From: Dermanyssus gallinae
Taxonomy: Eukaryota > Arthropoda > Arachnida > Mesostigmata > Dermanyssidae
Length of the DNA stretch: 64,000 bases
Direction: 5' to 3'
Assembly: GCA_003439945.1 (NCBI GenBank)
Contig: QVRM01002205.1
Span: forward strand, 39,811-103,810
Shown piece by piece: positions 46,445 through 56,610 of the stretch. The translations under genes were made by a program, and so were the position numbers. Each line of letters begins with the position of its first letter. Position 1 is the first letter of the stretch. Below the pieces are notes generated by a model, which did no database searches, was not told where the DNA came from, and was given only the letters and a program-made list of their open reading frames with translations.

Positions 46445-46625
46445 CAGTGGCGAGCAAAGTGGCTTAGTTTCAAAGCCATTGGCTTGCATTCGGGAGATCG
46501 TGGGTTCACGACCAGGACCGGCCACCCTTAGATTGGTTTTCATGGTTTCCAATTCAGACAACGTGAATGCCGCGGAGTGGAGTATAATCGGCCATGATCA
46601 GACAAAAAAAAAGGGGGTAGCACAG
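46445..46625 (+). repeat. tRNA-derived SINE-like element
   Basis: GTGGCTTAGTTTCAAAGCC resembles an A box and CGTGGGTTCACGACC a B box at tRNA-like distance. A body of about 100 bases follows, ending in a run of nine A residues near 46,604-46,612, as expected for a SINE. The tRNA-like part lacks a clean acceptor stem, so it is not a tRNA gene. Confidence 0.6.
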
Positions 46626-47389
46626 ATGTCTCAATAAAAAGAGATGGTGCATTACCATCCAACCTCGCAACATTATTGAACACCCCAAAAATCAAGGCGA
46701 AGCGTTGAAATCTCCGGATGACACAAACACAGTTAACCGAACACTTGAAGGAAGAGGCGGGAGGGAGGAGCCGGAAGCACGGCGGTGAAAGTGTTTCCTC
46801 TCGTTAGCATTGTTGTTGCTATTTCTGTTGCCGCTAATGTTGTTTCTTTTTGCTTATTTTATTCAGATGAGATCGGCAAAAGTCACGGCCGAGTTACGAA
46901 AGATGTTTCTTTATGACGTCTAAGTCATCGGGAAGATTTCTGTGAGATACGCTTACTCGTATAGTGTCAACAAAGCCCCTTTGCCGTGAGGTGTTCCAGG
47001 GTCGTATCTCGTCAACAGTCAGTGGCCGTTTGAGCTACAATCAACGACGATATCGTGAAGGAATGGGATATCGTCATTAAGAGCACTTCCATTTATCATC
47101 CAAACATCTTCTCGGCTTATCCGGCTCATCATTGTTTTTCTGTCAGCCGAGGCAATTCTACTCGACGATTCTGTGTTGTCCCTCACCGACTCTGCTCTCT
47201 CTTTTCTATATTCAAATCATTACGTACAGCCAAAATACACCAGCACCTGTCGATAACGCGTATCTCATGAGGGACAATGAAGTTAGGAATAACGCCTTTG
47301 AATTGCTAGAATATTCAGTGCAAGTGATGACGATAGAAATAAAACTGAAAGGCTTTCTAGAAGGTTCTGTCAAATTTTAAAACAAATCT
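46626..47389. other. Unannotated sequence
   Basis: No domain recognised. The motif AGCACTTCCATTTATCATCC and ORFs of 70-80 residues are unsupported. Confidence 0.4.
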
Positions 47390-48340
47390 AGAAGTGTAAT
47401 TCACAAATATACGGTGTTACTTCAGTCAATTGTATATGCACCATCTACAACCTTCGTCGAACGCTAACCTAACGAAAAAAAGAGACTCCTTCCAGGCTTT
47501 CATGTTTAGGCGCAAAATGCGATTAAGACGGTTATTTCACTCCTCTCAGATAATTCTGAAGTAAACAAACAGATGATAATCTGAAGGGACAAGGTGAATC
47601 CTATAAAATGATTTGAATAAAGCACTCCATGCAAAATTCACAAGCTTGCGGCAGGTCGCCGCAGATCTCTATGCAGGCGGACGTTTGCCTTAGTAGACGT
47701 CGGTTTTGACGACGGCTCCCGTCTAACGGTCACGCAACCAGCCGTATTATTACACCGTTAATCGTTAACTACACAGTTAATAGTTTCGTGGCTTGGCGGC
47801 AAAAACTCAGGTGCGCCACGCCTCTCTAATATAATCAAGCACACAGCATGATCAACTTAGCATGAGAACGTGCATTGGGGTTTGGCCTGGTACCTTGCAT
47901 CGACCATGTCTGTACGTGCTAGCAACGTTTCTGCAGACAATCCACTTCTCATCGCCGAAAATCAGGCGTCTTAAAAAGAATGCTCTTGGTCTTTTCCAGG
48001 AAGAGCGCAAGTGTTTAGACGGTTTATCCTGCTGTTTTTGGTGAGAGCCTGTGCGGCATCGAGACATTACGACATTTATTTTACGTAGTCACGGCTAGTT
48101 AGGCGCGAATGAACTGACGCCGAGTAGTGTTAAGTGCCTATTACAATCTACAAGAGCAGCAGCTCTTTGATCCTTTTCTAGCGTAGAAGACCGGCCCGTC
48201 TGTGGTTGATCTGTCACGCCAAAATCTCCACTGCGAAAGCGATTGAATTGCCGCATAGCGGTAAAATCGCACACATTTTCAGGGCCGTAAATTACACAAG
48301 AGAAAGGAAATATTTCCTTTCCTATGTGGCAGTGCAAAGT
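47390..48340 (-). pseudogene. mariner-family transposase relic
   Basis: The minus strand encodes, in broken frames, the N-terminal segment FNRFRSGDFGVTDQPQTGR (about 48,250-48,190). The first catalytic region follows as GDEKWIV near 47,965-47,935, then after stops PSDYHLF near 47,590-47,565. The last is the third catalytic Asp region of DD34D mariner transposases. An intact protein would bind the element ends and move the DNA into TA sites. Multiple stops and frameshifts show it is inactive. Terminal repeats were not identified. Confidence 0.75.
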
Positions 48341-48779
48341 GTAGTAATGTAAATCATTTCAAGCCAAATAGGTCACGACAATGAGTCGTCGTAGGTGCAA
48401 TTGTTCATGTACTTCCCTCCCCCCCAAAAAACAGCTTTTTTAAACTGTGTTTATAAAAACTTTACAGTACTCTGTAAATCTTGAGAAAAATCGCTTTAAA
48501 GTATGTGTATTGCGCCGAGATCGAACCCGAAATACATGGCCCTATTGCCAGAGCCGGTTATCTTTCTCACTTATAATAGTTGTATAGTATTCTAAAAGAA
48601 AGCACACTGTTAGGAGTTCCCCTAAAGCTTTTTTTCTCTATTTTGGCGAGGTCAAGTGCCGGAAATTGTGTTTTAGTGTTTGGCCAATCCAATTACTTTA
48701 CCGCTAGCACGTAGCCGTATCCGGGGATCTTTATCATCTTGCATCATTTCCTTGTGTACCGCAAACCTTGTTCAGAGCT
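48341..48779. other. Unannotated sequence with a possible B box
   Basis: The minus strand has GGGTTCGATCTCGG near 48,510-48,525, resembling a polymerase III B box, with only a weak A box. No gene is recognised. Confidence 0.35.
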
Positions 48780-48885
48780 TATGAGCGGGACGGCATGGCG
48801 AACAGGGCTGTTAGTTCATATGCCGTGAATTCGACCATGACACGACACATGATGTGTAGATAGGTCAACCTTTAAAAAGAAAAAC
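48780..48885 (+). repeat. Possible SINE abutting (TAA)n
   Basis: GGCATGGCGAACAGGGC and GTGAATTCGACCATGA may be degenerate A and B boxes. The sequence runs directly into the (TAA)n tract at 48,886, so the tract could be its tail. Confidence 0.3.

Positions 48886-48946
<61 letters not shown>
48886..48946. repeat. (TAA)n microsatellite, left border of retrotransposon array
   Basis: Pure TAA run of about 60 bases. It is followed at once by the 5'-truncated end of the first element. Confidence 0.95.
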
Positions 48947-48949
<3 letters not shown>

Positions 48950-49846
48950 CGCCGCAGAGCTAGTAGCTAGACAAGCGATTAAGCCCCTGGCACCTGGCAA
49001 AAACGTCCCACACAGCATACATTGGACTCCTACAGATGCAGCGCTGCAGCTAGAGAGCTGTTAGACAGCCTCCAATCCCCAGTGGAAAAAGCTGTCTTTC
49101 TGGCAGCACGGGACACATTTAGTGAAGGCTAGTGGTTCTAAAGTGTCTCCCTTCCTCGCAGCTGGGTACCATGCTGGACGACACCTCATTCCGCATGGTA
49201 ACAGCTCTTCGAAGGTGCCCCGATTTGCAACCCCTACAGTTGCAACGCATGTGGTACTACAGTAACTGAGGATGGACTTCATCCACTTAGCTGCATCGAA
49301 AGCCACGGTAGAGCCTCTAGACACGCTGAAATTGTTGCATTTATAAGAAGAGCCCTACACAGGGCTGGTATGCCAAGCACGCTTGAGCCCAGATTAGGAC
49401 TTGATGACGACAAAAGACCTGACGGTATAACAATCCCGCTATGGGCCAACGGTAAATGCTTAGTATGGGATTCTACAGTGTCCTGCACATGTGCTCCTTC
49501 TTATATACGCCACAGTTCACTCGAGGCGGGATGGGTTGCCGAGCACGTAGATAATAGAAAAAAAACGCAAGTTCCAAGAACTGAAGACAGGCTACATCGT
49601 AGTGCCAATAAGTATGGCAACAATAAGTCCGGTGAGCAAGGGAACCAAGAGATTCATCAGTGAGCTGGGCAAACGGATTACAGATCTCACAGGCAATCGG
49701 CCTGAAGGCGAGTTTCTACGGCAACTGCTGTCGCTTGCAGTGTGCCGAGGAAACGCCGGTTGTATTGTCGGCTTCATGGAATAATAATTAGGAGCTAGGA
49801 GAAGACAAGGAGTACATGTTTACACCTTACACATGTAACGTCCAAA
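48947..49846 (+). pseudogene. RLE-type non-LTR retrotransposon end, array copy A (decayed)
   Basis: This is a degenerate homologue of copy B. It contains in turn the AGCTAG-AGCTAGACAAGCGAT start (compare 50,025), LGTMLDDTSFRMV near 49,165-49,200, a damaged zinc motif, DDKRPDGITIP near 49,410-49,440, an LVWDSTVSC endonuclease segment near 49,455, and EFLRQLLSLAVCRGNAG near 49,710. The parts lie in different frames and include stops, so the copy is dead. It ends in AAACAATAATAATAA. RLE elements nick their target with a restriction-like endonuclease, then reverse-transcribe from the nick. Confidence 0.8.
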
Positions 49847-49867
49847 CAATAATAATAATAATAATAA
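49847..49867. repeat. (TAA)n junction between copies A and B
   Basis: Seven AAT units separate the end of copy A from the start of copy B. Confidence 0.9.
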
Positions 49868-50916
49868 GCCACACTTCCACTCAGCGAAGGAGGGTTGGGA
49901 CTAAGGTCTGTAGCAGACCTTGCTCGATTGTGCTACGCTGCTTCTCTCATAGACTTCTCAGGGCTCGCAGAGACGCTGTTAGAACCGCATGTCTGTTCTG
50001 TTCTCCGCGCAACGAGGGACGAAGCTGAGCTGGCAGCAAGACAATCGATAGGCCCTGGCCCCTGGGAACAACACCCTACGCAGCATATACTTGACGGCTA
50101 CAAGTGTCAAACAACCGCTCGCAAGATCTTAGATGACACCCAATCTGCGACAGAGAGAGCGGTATTTATAGCCGCCCGTGAGACATTCAGCAGTGGCTTC
50201 CTAAGGGCACTTCCTTCACCGCAGCTGGGCACCATGCTGGAAAACACCTCCTTCCGCATGGTGGCCGCCCTAAGAATAGGCGCTCCCATATGTGAGCCAT
50301 ACGAGTGCAGGGCATGTGGAAAAACAGTGGATAAGGACCGACTGCACCCTTTAAGCTGTTCTAAGAGCCCTGGTAGAACTCTCAGACACGCGGAAATCAA
50401 CGCAGTTTTAAAGAAGGCTCTTCGTAGAGCTGGCATACCAAGCACCCTAGAGCCCAGATTGGGTTCCAAAGACGACAAAAGACCCGACGGCGTCACCATT
50501 CCGCCATGGTCTAAGGGCAAATGTCTAGCATGGGATGCCACGGTATCATGTACAGTGGCTCCGTCATACTTGATGTATAGCGCTACCCGGTCAGGGTGGG
50601 TTGCCGAACATGCTGAGATCGCAAAAAAGCGCAAATACTCTGACCTAGAGAAAAGATACCACTTCGTACCCGTCGCCATGGAAACGATGGGTCCAATCAG
50701 CAAAAACACAAGTATCTTCCTCAAAGACCTAGGTATCAAAATAAGTGCTAACACGGGTGACCAGCGCGAGGGTGAGTTTCTACGTCAGCAACTCTCGCTC
50801 GCAGTGTGTAGGGGAAACGCCGCCGCTGTCATCGGCTCCATGGATTGAGGAGCGGGGGTGAGCCTAGGCGGGTACACGTTTAGATCCCACAATTGTAGGG
50901 AAACACCGAAATATTG
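49868..50916 (+). mobile_element. Array copy B, 5'-truncated non-LTR retrotransposon
   Basis: Bounded by (TAA)n on both sides. The 3' untranslated region is short, from 50,849 to about 50,916, and finishes ATATTGAATAAATAATAATAA. A nearly identical 3' end lies inverted at 58,481-58,990. Confidence 0.88.
49895..50848 (+). CDS. C-terminal part of RLE-type non-LTR retrotransposon protein, copy B
   Basis: A 317-residue open frame holds the region after the polymerase: linker (residues 1-140), zinc motif CRACGKTVDKDRLHPLSC near 144-161 with a following RH, then the restriction-like endonuclease with DDKRPDGVTIPPW near 196-208 and CLAWDATVS near 213-221. The Asp residues in KRPDG and WDA fit a PD-(D/E)xK fold. 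The tail is EFLRQQLSLAVCRGNA. The reverse transcriptase is lost to 5' truncation. The first ATG lies 27 bases inside the copy and need not be a real start. R4, Dong and R2 are the nearest known groups by architecture. No stops, so recent. Confidence 0.85.
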   Translation: MGLRSVADLARLCYAASLIDFSGLAETLLEPHVCSVLRATRDEAELAARQSIGPGPWEQHPTQHILDGYKCQTTARKILDDTQSATERAVFIAARETFSSGFLRALPSPQLGTMLENTSFRMVAALRIGAPICEPYECRACGKTVDKDRLHPLSCSKSPGRTLRHAEINAVLKKALRRAGIPSTLEPRLGSKDDKRPDGVTIPPWSKGKCLAWDATVSCTVAPSYLMYSATRSGWVAEHAEIAKKRKYSDLEKRYHFVPVAMETMGPISKNTSIFLKDLGIKISANTGDQREGEFLRQQLSLAVCRGNAAAVIGSMD

Positions 50917-50920
50917 AATA

Positions 50921-50992
<72 letters not shown>

Positions 50993-51010
50993 TAATAATA
51001 ATTATTATTA
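50917..51010. repeat. (TAA)n junction between copies B and C
   Basis: About 90 bases of AAT units, switching to ATTATTATTA in the last ten bases before copy C. Confidence 0.93.
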
Positions 51011-51868
51011 CAGCCCCCTTGCAAGAAAAGCGATTAGCAAGCCTGATCGATAGAGCCCCCACCTTGGCTGATAAAGCCAGGCTCCGAGCCGTAAGTAGTG
51101 AAGGGGCTGGAGCTTGGTTGCATGCCCTACCCTGTCCACGAATAGGGACTCTTTTGGATGACGAGACGACACGCATTAGCACAGGACTGCGGCTTGGTGT
51201 CGACCTAGTCGTTCCTCACCGATGTCGTTGTGGTTACCTTGTGGACGCGTTGGCCCATCATGGCTTGTCATGTGCCTTAAGCGCAGGCCGAAGAGCACGC
51301 CACTCGGCTCTAAATGATACTTTCAGTCGAGCATTGAGGTCTGCTGGCTTTCCGTGTATACTAGAACCTCCGGGCCTATCCAGAGACGACGGAAAAAGGC
51401 CTGACGGCCTTACTTTAACCCCCTTTGAGCGTGGCCGCATGCTTGTTTGGGACGCAACTGTAACCGACTCATTAGCCCCTTCGATGGTCGGTGCAGGGGC
51501 GGACCAGGCAGGTCATGCGTCCAGGTTAGCAGAGGCTAACAAATGTAGAAAATACTCTGGCGTTGGCTATCCGCACCAATTTTGTCCGTTGGCTTTTGAA
51601 ACAATGGGAGGCCCAGGACCGCTTACACTGAAGTTGATTCAGCGCGTGGGCAGAAACCTTAACCTTTCCACGGGAGACTCGAGAGCATCGGAGTTTTTGC
51701 GTCAGAGACTGTCTCTCGACATTCAACGAGGAAACGCAGCATCTGTTCGGGGCACTTTGTTGAACTGGGCTAACCCTGGGTTAGAGAACCCGTGACTACA
51801 CGTTCGCGCGGAGACAATTGTTCACTCCAAAGTGCTAACATAAAAAAGTTATATAACTAGATCAATCA
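51011..51868 (+). mobile_element. Array copy C, 5'-truncated non-LTR retrotransposon
   Basis: It begins CAGCCCCCTTGCAAG immediately after the TAA/TTA tract and ends ATCAATCAAATAAATAA before (TTA)n. The family differs in sequence from B and D. Confidence 0.87.
51019..51795 (+). CDS. C-terminal part of RLE-type non-LTR retrotransposon protein, copy C
   Basis: A 258-residue open frame of a second, diverged family. It carries GAGAWLHALPCPRIGTLLDD (residues 30-49), the zinc motif CRCGYLVDALAHHGLSC (69-85) with RARH after it, the endonuclease core DDGKRPDGLTLTPF (122-135) and MLVWDATVTDSLAPS (140-154), and the C-terminal EFLRQRLSLDIQRGNAAS. The order is the same as in copies B and D. No reverse transcriptase remains. 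The start is simply the first Met after the truncation point. Role: nicking of target DNA for target-primed reverse transcription. Confidence 0.85.
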   Translation: MQEKRLASLIDRAPTLADKARLRAVSSEGAGAWLHALPCPRIGTLLDDETTRISTGLRLGVDLVVPHRCRCGYLVDALAHHGLSCALSAGRRARHSALNDTFSRALRSAGFPCILEPPGLSRDDGKRPDGLTLTPFERGRMLVWDATVTDSLAPSMVGAGADQAGHASRLAEANKCRKYSGVGYPHQFCPLAFETMGGPGPLTLKLIQRVGRNLNLSTGDSRASEFLRQRLSLDIQRGNAASVRGTLLNWANPGLENP

Positions 51869-51894
51869 AATAAATAATTATTATTATTATTATT
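51869..51894. repeat. (TTA)n junction between copies C and D
   Basis: AATAATTATTATTATTATTATTG-like tract. The triplet phase on the plus strand changes from TAA to TTA here. Confidence 0.88.
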
Positions 51895-53443
51895 GTACGT
51901 CAAGCAGGTGGCATCCAAGGTCCCTTTGTTTTACCTCGACGATGGGACCCTTCTGGACAACGATCCTTCGGTGTTACTCAGAGACATCAAGGATCTCCGA
52001 GCGTTCGAGCAATGGAGCGGGCTGCAGCTTAACCCATCTAAATGCGAGCTATTTCTACAGGGTTTTGAGGACGAAGAGAGACAGCAGGTGATCGCTGAAT
52101 TTAACAGCAACCTCCCGGGCATCCTTGTAAAGGATCGATGTGATTTGGACCTGCTGGGTACGGCGGTGTTTCCCGACATGATCGGTCCGATACTAGCCGA
52201 GAAGGGAGAACAACTTTCCCGGCTTTACCAGAGACTGAACCATCTCGGTAGACATCAAGCCTACTTCCTGCTCCGGCACGCAATGGGAGTGCAAAAGGTC
52301 CTGTATGTACTACGGACCTCACCTGTCTTCCTTCTACCGTCAGAAACTCTGAACCTCGACGACCAGGTGAGGAGAGCCTTGGAAAACATCCTTGACCTAA
52401 TGCTTGATGATAAGGCATGGACGCAGGCAAGCTTACCGGTCCGGCTGGGTGGAATGGGCATTCGTTCGGCCACGGACCTTGCCTTACCCGCTTTCCTTGC
52501 TTCGTCGCACAGCTGCGCCTCTGCAGTGGCCGCTACTGCCGGCGGACTCATCAGCCACCAAGAAGACGCCGCTCGGATCTGGGATGCCCGTCAGTCTGGT
52601 CGTCCATCTGAGGAACAGGTCACTAGGCAGAAGGGGTAGGACCAAATCGCCACTCAGGCTACCCACTTAACTCTTCTGTCTGCCTGTGAGTTAGATATAG
52701 ACGGCATTAGACTGAAAGCGGTTTCATCCGACGCTGCCGGAGCGTGGCTTGACGTGTTTCCGTCCGAGCTAGTCGGCAGTAAGCTGGCTGATGACCACTT
52801 CCGTGCCGCCAGTGGCCTCAGACTTGGCATTGCCATGTTTGAGACAGAGGCATGCCCGTGTGGTGGAACGGTGGATGAACATGGCCTGCACCGACTTAGT
52901 TGCACTAAGCTGGCTGGGCTTACGCAGGGCCGCCACGATGCCATAAATGACATCCTCGGGCGCGCTTTCAGACAAGCCGGCTACCGCGTCACACTGGAGC
53001 CTGGTGGACTACAGAGCGACGACAAGCGTCGACCGGACGGCCTTACCAGCCGAGACTGGGACCGCAATCGGCCGCTGGCATGGGACGTCACCGTCTCCGA
53101 CACGTACGCTCTCGGCTATCGTGCACTAGCCAACGCGGGCGTCGGCAACATTATCCACCAACGGGAAATGCACAAACGGCGCCTATACGCGCATCTCCTT
53201 GAGAACCACGTTGTAATGGCGTTCGGCCTCGAGTCATCTGGCGTTTGGGGCAAGGATGCACTCAAACTGACAAAGGAGCTTGGGAAGAAGCTCTTCGAGG
53301 CCACAGCGGAGCCAAGATCGACCGCTTTCCTCCGACAGAGAGTGTCATTAGAATTACAGAGAGGCAACGCCAAGATGATGTTGAGTGGTCGCCGACACTC
53401 AAGCAATAAGAATAATATAAGCAATATTGTAGATATTATATAA
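51893..53443 (+). pseudogene. RT-endonuclease protein of copy D, one in-frame stop
   Basis: One reading frame is open for about 1.55 kb except for a TAG at 52,637-52,639, where related proteins have a Trp. Before the stop: the polymerase catalytic motif FYLDDGTLLD (residues 13-22), palm and thumb, and the conserved PVRLGGMGIRSATDLALPAF. After it: GAWLDVFP, the zinc motif CPCGGTVDEHGLHRLSC (about 52,853-52,903), the endonuclease core DDKRRPDGL (about 53,018-53,044) and LAWDVTVSD (53,075-53,100), and the final EFLRQ-like TAFLRQRVSLELQRGNA. The YLDDGT motif and C-terminal endonuclease place it with RLE-bearing elements (R2/R4/NeSL side), not the apurinic-endonuclease types. 5'-truncated before the first catalytic Asp. 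Confidence 0.88.
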
Positions 53444-53538
53444 GTAATATATTGATAATTGTGATACATGTACATATTGATAAAATAAACCCTTGTTCCA
53501 AAAAAAAAAAAAAAAAATTATTATTGTTATTATTATAC
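51895..53538 (+). mobile_element. Array copy D, longest 5'-truncated non-LTR retrotransposon
   Basis: The copy starts just upstream of the RT catalytic motif and runs through a short 3' untranslated region, a run of 18 A residues (53,500-53,517) and TTATTATTGTTATTATTAT. A short, related 3' end lies at 61,490-61,661. Confidence 0.88.
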
Positions 53539-54540
53539 GTGTGGACTTTACGCGGAAACAGGAACGTACTACTAAAAGCGTCCTACAACTGTACCGTCGT
53601 GTCGTGCTTGCAGTTTCGTGTACGTCTAATGCACTCGTGCAAAACTAAAGTGACATAAGAATAGGGGTACTACAACAAAGGCTTTACAAAGCACTGGTTA
53701 TTGAAAAACAAAGAAACGACACAAGCAGGCACGAGAGCTGACTTCGGCATTTGAATAAAAACCAAACAATTTATGTAAAATTCCTCATTGAATGAATACA
53801 TTATGCAACATGCCAGCCGGTCGACCAGCCGTATGGAAAACTGATTCAAGAAAACTGACCCTGCTGGTCAGTGTTTAATTCGCTGACCGGATGTCTAATG
53901 TTGGCGTTCCAAAGCTGACCACACACAGGGAAATATCTCGCAAAGGGCATAGTCGTCGACAGTCGTGAACTAACACAGTTTGCACAGTATCAAGACAAGG
54001 GGGTGGGGCAAACGACAAGCTTTGTATTCAAATGTGTGGTCTCTCGACAGCCATGCAATTTAACGTATACGCAACCACATATAGCTGAAGCAACACAATG
54101 GAGAAATGTTATACAGACACTCCAAACGGAGACGAGACTATCTGTATAGCGCTGTAAGGATTTGTAATCACGCCCAAGATGTAATGTACGAATTCCATAG
54201 CTTATCACATATGCCATATAATGTGTTACCCGAATCAACTTTAAAAATTCTGATTGCGCGCCCTATAATAGTCCACTAACTTGCATTGATCGCCGTTTGA
54301 TGTGCCGCATGATAATGCTAATTAAACTTTAAAATAATCATATCACGCTTAATTGAAAAGTTTATTTGGTACAAAACACATTGCGTCAGTCCCAGTTGTA
54401 AGTATACATAGCTACATGTCGTAAATTTAAATTTGTCATTTACAGATTATGCAATTATGTATATATGATACAAATAAATATTTTGCAATGCATTTTGCAC
54501 GTATATCTTTGACAAAACCCCTCTGAACTCAATTAAAAAA
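53539..54540. other. Unannotated AT-rich stretch
   Basis: The 82-residue minus ORF at 53,990-54,238 is unrecognised. No repeats of note. Confidence 0.4.
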
Positions 54541-54619
<79 letters not shown>

Positions 54620-54655
54620 TCTATATATATATATATATATATATATACATACATA
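54541..54655. repeat. Long (TA)n microsatellite
   Basis: About 115 bases of TA with a few interruptions, then ACATACATACATA. Confidence 0.9.
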
Positions 54656-55220
54656 CATATATGCGACAACATTATCGACGCCCATGAAAATGGTACACAT
54701 AGTGTTCATATCCGTACCCAGGCGTAGGCGCCTGTATCAAATTGCGACTCGTCTACGGTTCCAGATACTCAAATTTCCGGCAAAGCAAACGGACTTTCTG
54801 GTGGCGTAGAATACCTTAATCTGTGGCTACAAGCACACGCATACACACTTGCACGCAACGACACACTGCAACAATACGCTACACCACAATAATAATAATA
54901 ATAATAATAATCTAACTGTATCGTTTAGCACGTTGACTATTTTTATATGGATAATAGAATATCATAATAAATATATAATTATAGCCTATGCTATGATGAA
55001 AGAAAACATCGCATGATAGCTATCATAAGCTATCAATATGCTCGCAATCGACGACAGAATATCACACCGTTCGGCCAGTTCCGCCACTTTGGTTCGAGTA
55101 TCTTACACCGTAACACTCTTTGGTTACACACACGCCTACTAAAGGGTTGCCAAAGCAAACGTGCTTGTTTTTCATAATGATTACCAATGATCTCTTCTCA
55201 TAGTTTCTCTTTCTCTCTAT

Positions 55221-55260
<40 letters not shown>

Positions 55261-55440
55261 AGTAGTACTTTGACTTCCTGGCCAGTGCCAGATTTAGACG
55301 ACCCCCATGGTTGGCATGGCGGTGTGGGATTGGCACGGGCATGCGGTAACTTGTAGTGTGCTATGCGTTCAAATGAGCACCATTCTCAACGCCCCAGTAA
55401 CCATTTAAATAGATATGCGTATGGGCGCTGCTTATATATA
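54656..55440. other. Unannotated stretch with (TAA)n and (TA)n
   Basis: A short AAT run lies at 54,890-54,911 and a TA run at 55,225-55,258. No retrotransposon end flanks the AAT run. No gene was seen. Confidence 0.45.
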
Positions 55441-55446
55441 TATATA

Positions 55447-55488
55447 TTCAATTTCAATTCAGACGTGGTTTATTTACGGAACAACAAT
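55447..55488 (-). repeat. Inverted copy of the 11,316 repeat
   Basis: On the minus strand, GTTCCGTAAATAAACCACGTCTGAATTGAA runs into TA repeats, matching 11,320-11,360 in the opposite orientation (quoted in pieces: TTCCGTAAATAAACCA, then TGAATTGAA). Confidence 0.65.
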
Positions 55489-55534
55489 ATATATATATAT
55501 AGCAACGAGAAAGTACTAGCAGCCTTGGATTAAA

Positions 55535-55540
<6 letters not shown>

Positions 55541-55604
<64 letters not shown>

Positions 55605-55613
55605 GTATATATA
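55541..55613. repeat. (TA)n microsatellite
   Basis: TA tract lying between the first and second copies of the 45-bp unit. A smaller TA run is at 55,727-55,752. Confidence 0.88.
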
Positions 55614-55937
55614 ACAACGAGAAAGTCCTAGCAGCCTTGGATTAAAGTGCATATAGGAAATTCATTAGATCATTTATTCAATGTAATTAATCACCAACGG
55701 TGGGAACATGACAATTAGGTCCCTAAGTATATATATATATATATATATATATGCTACAACTACTGTACATGACTTCCACACGAAGATCTGCATTCGAGAG
55801 AAGTTCCAATGAAATGTCCTCGTTATGCTTGTGCAAACTCTGCGGGGGGACAGTGTGACTTATATCCACTCCAACAATGCGATAGACCAGTTCCGCTGAC
55901 TTGACTTTTAGAACCGTGATGAATATACGTATATATA

Positions 55938-55992
55938 AATGTGTGCTTTCTCTGTACGCGCAATTTTGTAAACCGACCATCGGTTAATAAAG
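55938..55992 (+). repeat. Interspersed repeat with polyA-signal-like end, copy 2
   Basis: It repeats 9,101-9,156: TGTGCTTTCTCTGTACGCGC, AAACCGACCATCGGTTAATAAAGC. The stem ACCGA-CCATCGGT gives a small hairpin just before AATAAA. Confidence 0.75.
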
Positions 55993-56167
55993 CTACAAGA
56001 ATTATATGAATACAACAATTAAGCAATTTTAGATACGATGTCTATTAAATTTCACCTTAATCTGATGAGATAATTTGTTTAGTTCATGACAGAAGTAAGA
56101 CGCCTCAGAGTGAAGCAGAAATTTCATTAGAAAGCGCTAGCAGCCATGGATTAACGCGCATGACGTG

Positions 56168-56170
<3 letters not shown>

Positions 56171-56210
<40 letters not shown>
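56171..56210. repeat. (TA)n microsatellite
   Basis: Uninterrupted run after the third 45-bp unit. Confidence 0.9.
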
Positions 56211-56213
<3 letters not shown>

Positions 56214-56344
56214 TATTTCTGTTTGAAAAGCAGAAAGCAGAGTGCTAATGACGTACTTTCACTCTACCGACCAGTATATTTATTCACCAATTAACAATCT
56301 GTCATTCTCTCCCATTAGTGTATCTACACTAAACTACGATTCAT

Positions 56345-56574
56345 ATGCGGGTAATTCGTTTCAGTTCATTCGTTACCTCGCTCGTTGACAACACACGACG
56401 GATTAGGACAGCAATTGACGAACGTATTCTAAATCTGAATCGTCTGTCGGCAAGACGCAACCGAAAAGTGGACAACAAACAACAGAAGTGCAAGCATAAA
56501 AGAAGAAGAAGAAAAGAAAACAGCAGAAAAGTAGAGAAAGCGACAACAGGAAGCTGGGTACAACCACCACCACC

Positions 56575-56610
<36 letters not shown>

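Larger units (their letters stand above)
55500..56170. repeat. Three copies of a 45-bp unit next to (TA)n
   Basis: GAAAGTACTAGCAGCCTTGG then ATTAAAGTGCATATA occurs at about 55,508, with close copies at 55,619 and 56,128 (GAAAGCGCTAGCAGCCATGG). In the first and third copies the unit ends in a (TA)n tract. It may be a dispersed repeat end that primes TA expansion. Confidence 0.7.

Noticed and set aside
50107..50754. 215-residue minus ORF
   Set aside because: Antisense shadow of the copy B retrotransposon frame, which has clear domains on the plus strand.
54890..54912. (TAA)n run as a further retrotransposon landing site
   Set aside because: Neither flank carries recognisable element sequence.
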